Shown piece after piece: positions 62,086-64,000 of a DNA stretch of 64,000 nucleotides; positions within the stretch are counted from its first letter, which is position 1, and each line of letters starts with the position of its first letter. Made by a program: the position numbers and the translations under genes. The notes beneath the pieces were generated by a model that made no database searches, was not told the origin of the DNA, and saw nothing but the letters and a program-made list of their open reading frames with translations. This stretch comes from Anthracocystis setariae. Its lineage: Eukaryota; Basidiomycota; Ustilaginomycetes; Ustilaginales; Ustilaginaceae. The DNA is taken from the NCBI GenBank assembly GCA_928724745.1, contig CAKMXJ010000016.1, positions 520,001 through 584,000 of the forward strand, given 5' to 3'.

Positions 62086-64000
62086 TACAACGGTCTTGCT
62101 TAGTCCGAACCAACATTGCAGCTAGCCACCGACTCGGCTAGATGCCGAACAAGTCTTAGTGCCGCCTAGCGCTGCCAGATACACATGTCGCACTCTGACA
62201 GCAAAGGTTTGGCGCCGGGTCCATTGTGCATTCGGCTCTGCAAGCATGCCGTGTGTGCTGATGCATAGGGTCGAATCAAGATGGCGCTTCTCGAACAGTG
62301 CAACACAATGCACAGAGCTCGGTTGGCACGCCAGACGATGACGCTGCTTGAAGCCCACTACGACGACTCGACTTACGAACCAGACCTTTCCTTGACCCTA
62401 GTTTTGGACGCTTTGACTAAGCATAACAAGCACAGTGTATTGGTAGTATCCAGACGACGTTCTCAAACACGACCAAGCAAATGAAAGTTCCATCCCTTAC
62501 AATACTTTAAGAAAGCTGATGCCGGACATACAGTAACACAGAGTAGATACAATCCTATCTACTGCAACTTGCTACGAGATCCGTTCCGCATTCCCATTGA
62601 CGACCGGTGAGGCTTGTTTTTCATGTCTTGGCAAAAAAGAGCTTCCGGGTGTTGATCGAGGGCTGACACCTTTCCAACGGAGTTACATCGACCCTGGATG
62701 GCACGAATCATGCGTCCGGGAAATGGCGCAGGCTCGACGCTTGCAAAACGCATGCGATTCTTGGCTGCTGCTGCTGCTGTTGTTGCTCCAGTTTTGTCTG
62801 ACTCAACGCCATCAACGCTGTTCTAGGCTCAATATCGACTTGAGGCGTTGCTGCAGCCTTGAAAGTGCCGCCACTGCAACAGTACTTACTCGCTTGTTTC
62901 GCGCTATGCATATGCGCTGCAGCAGTGACCAGCGCAATGGCTTCAAGCAGAGATCCTATCCGAGCCGATTGTGATCGTGGTCGTGTCCAGGCGAGACTTG
63001 GTGATGGCGAGCCAACGATCCATTCGCGCATTCCTTTTGGACCTGCATACAGCATAGCGTGCATCACGAAAATCGGTTGTCATGGACTGTACACTACAAC
63101 CCACAATCAAGTCGATCTAATCTGCTGGGTTGCTGGATCGGCTCTTCTTTACATGTAGATGGCTTTTTCCGTTGATTTATCCCGATCATCGCACGCGTTG
63201 TTGGTTCTCATCGCAGATCCTGATCGGCTCCACAGCTGCTTCTTTCCGAGCATGCCGGTGATGGTACGCGTTGATTGCAACGCCCGTCAAGCTGAGCAAA
63301 CAGAGATGGTACGGCCGGTCACCAAGCCGGCCAGACGAATGGACACGTGTGCAAACATCTGGATGCGTCGCTGCCGGGTAATCTTTCACGCACTGAACGT
63401 CAACCCTGCATTTGGCACTCGGAAAACACGCAAATCGGTATCTCGCTGCTTGAAAGGTTCCACAGCGATGACGGCGAAGGGGTTTTGGTGGAATAAACGG
63501 TCTTGCCGGTGTCTTCGGAGTTTCCGGTAAAAATTTCATGTTACAGACTTTACGTGGGGGAGGCGTTTACAGCCGAATCATGCAAGAGAAACTTGGACGT
63601 GTACAGCGAGAATGCCAAGACATGGTGCCATTCAAACATCAAACGGCTCGGAGATCTATGACTTGAACACACTCACCACTTTCGGGTGGACTTGATGTCC
63701 GTGGAGCCTGGCTCGGGAATAGCAAAATGGGACGGACGCCAGCAACGCGCGATTGGTCTCGGATCACGGTAGGCGCTCTGTAGCAAAGCATGCAGGTCGG
63801 CTTGCTTACGATACTGCACTAGCATTGCCTCTGCACTTGTCGATAGACTGTTCCAGATCACATGTGCAGAGCTGCAAATACGGCGAGGTAAGGCCTCAAA
63901 GCGATTCGTTTATTCTGGATGCATTCATGATTTTGAGCCATCACTCAGCCGGAGCCGCTGCTTGTCATTGTCTCCAATCAGACATTGCATTCGATTTGAT

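Larger units (their letters stand above)
56401..64000. other. Gene-poor region with simple repeats and CAGTA/TACTG motifs
   Basis: About 7.6 kb with no frame that shows a domain, a clean exon chain or the C-rich codon use of the genes to the left. Stretches of interest: an A+T-rich patch at 56868-56945, A/G-rich runs, (CT)n at 59667-59688, a T-rich tract at 60491-60534, CAAG/CAAAG tandems at 61796-61832, (CTG)n near 62765, and at least ten CAGTAC/GTACTG sites. It may be a large regulatory domain, a decayed repeat area or a chromosome-structural region; the sequence alone does not decide. Confidence 0.5.

Overview
This is nuclear DNA of a basidiomycete fungus, most likely a smut or smut-related yeast of the Ustilaginaceae (Ustilago/Sporisorium/Moesziomyces type). 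The evidence is long, mostly uninterrupted reading frames, few introns with GTAAGT-like donors, intron-bearing eukaryotic tRNA genes, an RPL26 gene split early by a large intron, and low-complexity N-termini on many proteins. No species can be fixed from the sequence alone. Reported starts are at true ATG codons. Reading frames that only opened at GTG or TTG were trimmed to the first good ATG, and split genes were joined at visible splice sites.

Layout. 1-13 kb: the 3' end of an LDAH-like lipid-droplet hydrolase, an HP1-type chromodomain protein, the F-box/WD40 sulfur regulator MET30 (two exons), ribosomal protein RPL26 and the IPC-synthase subunit KEI1. 13-24 kb: the TRP channel YVC1, an intron-bearing tRNA-Ser, a small conserved hypothetical gene, the GPI-remodelling PER1, a SPOUT1-type RNA methyltransferase, cap-binding CBC2 and CDC123. 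24-42 kb: a bHLH factor, a cell-wall-integrity MAPKK, ESCRT-III VPS2, BTN1/CLN3, tRNA-Trp, the nucleolar kinase GRC3, eIF2B-epsilon GCD6 and Pol III subunit RPC53. 42-54 kb: an A+T-richer insertion with inverted repeats, PGK1, ARG1, LYS12, four intron-bearing tRNA genes (two Val-AAC, two Arg-ACG) and a C2H2 transcription factor. 54-64 kb: no gene I can support; this stretch holds simple repeats and many CAGTA/TACTG motifs, some as perfect palindromes.

The genes are mainly housekeeping: translation (RPL26, GCD6, CDC123, tRNAs, GRC3, RPC53, CBC2), amino-acid and sulfur metabolism (ARG1, LYS12, MET30), endomembranes and vacuole (KEI1, PER1, YVC1, VPS2, BTN1), signalling and transcription (MAPKK, bHLH, C2H2, HP1) and glycolysis (PGK1). 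They are not an operon or a biosynthetic cluster. Divergent pairs share short promoters (KEI1/YVC1, CBC2/CDC123, MAPKK/VPS2, GRC3/GCD6). I found no convincing new enzymatic or defence system. The most unusual material is the inverted-repeat element before PGK1, the tRNA introns whose hairpins are kept by paired changes, the HP1 gene with an encoded A-tract right after its stop, and the gene-poor right end with its palindromes.
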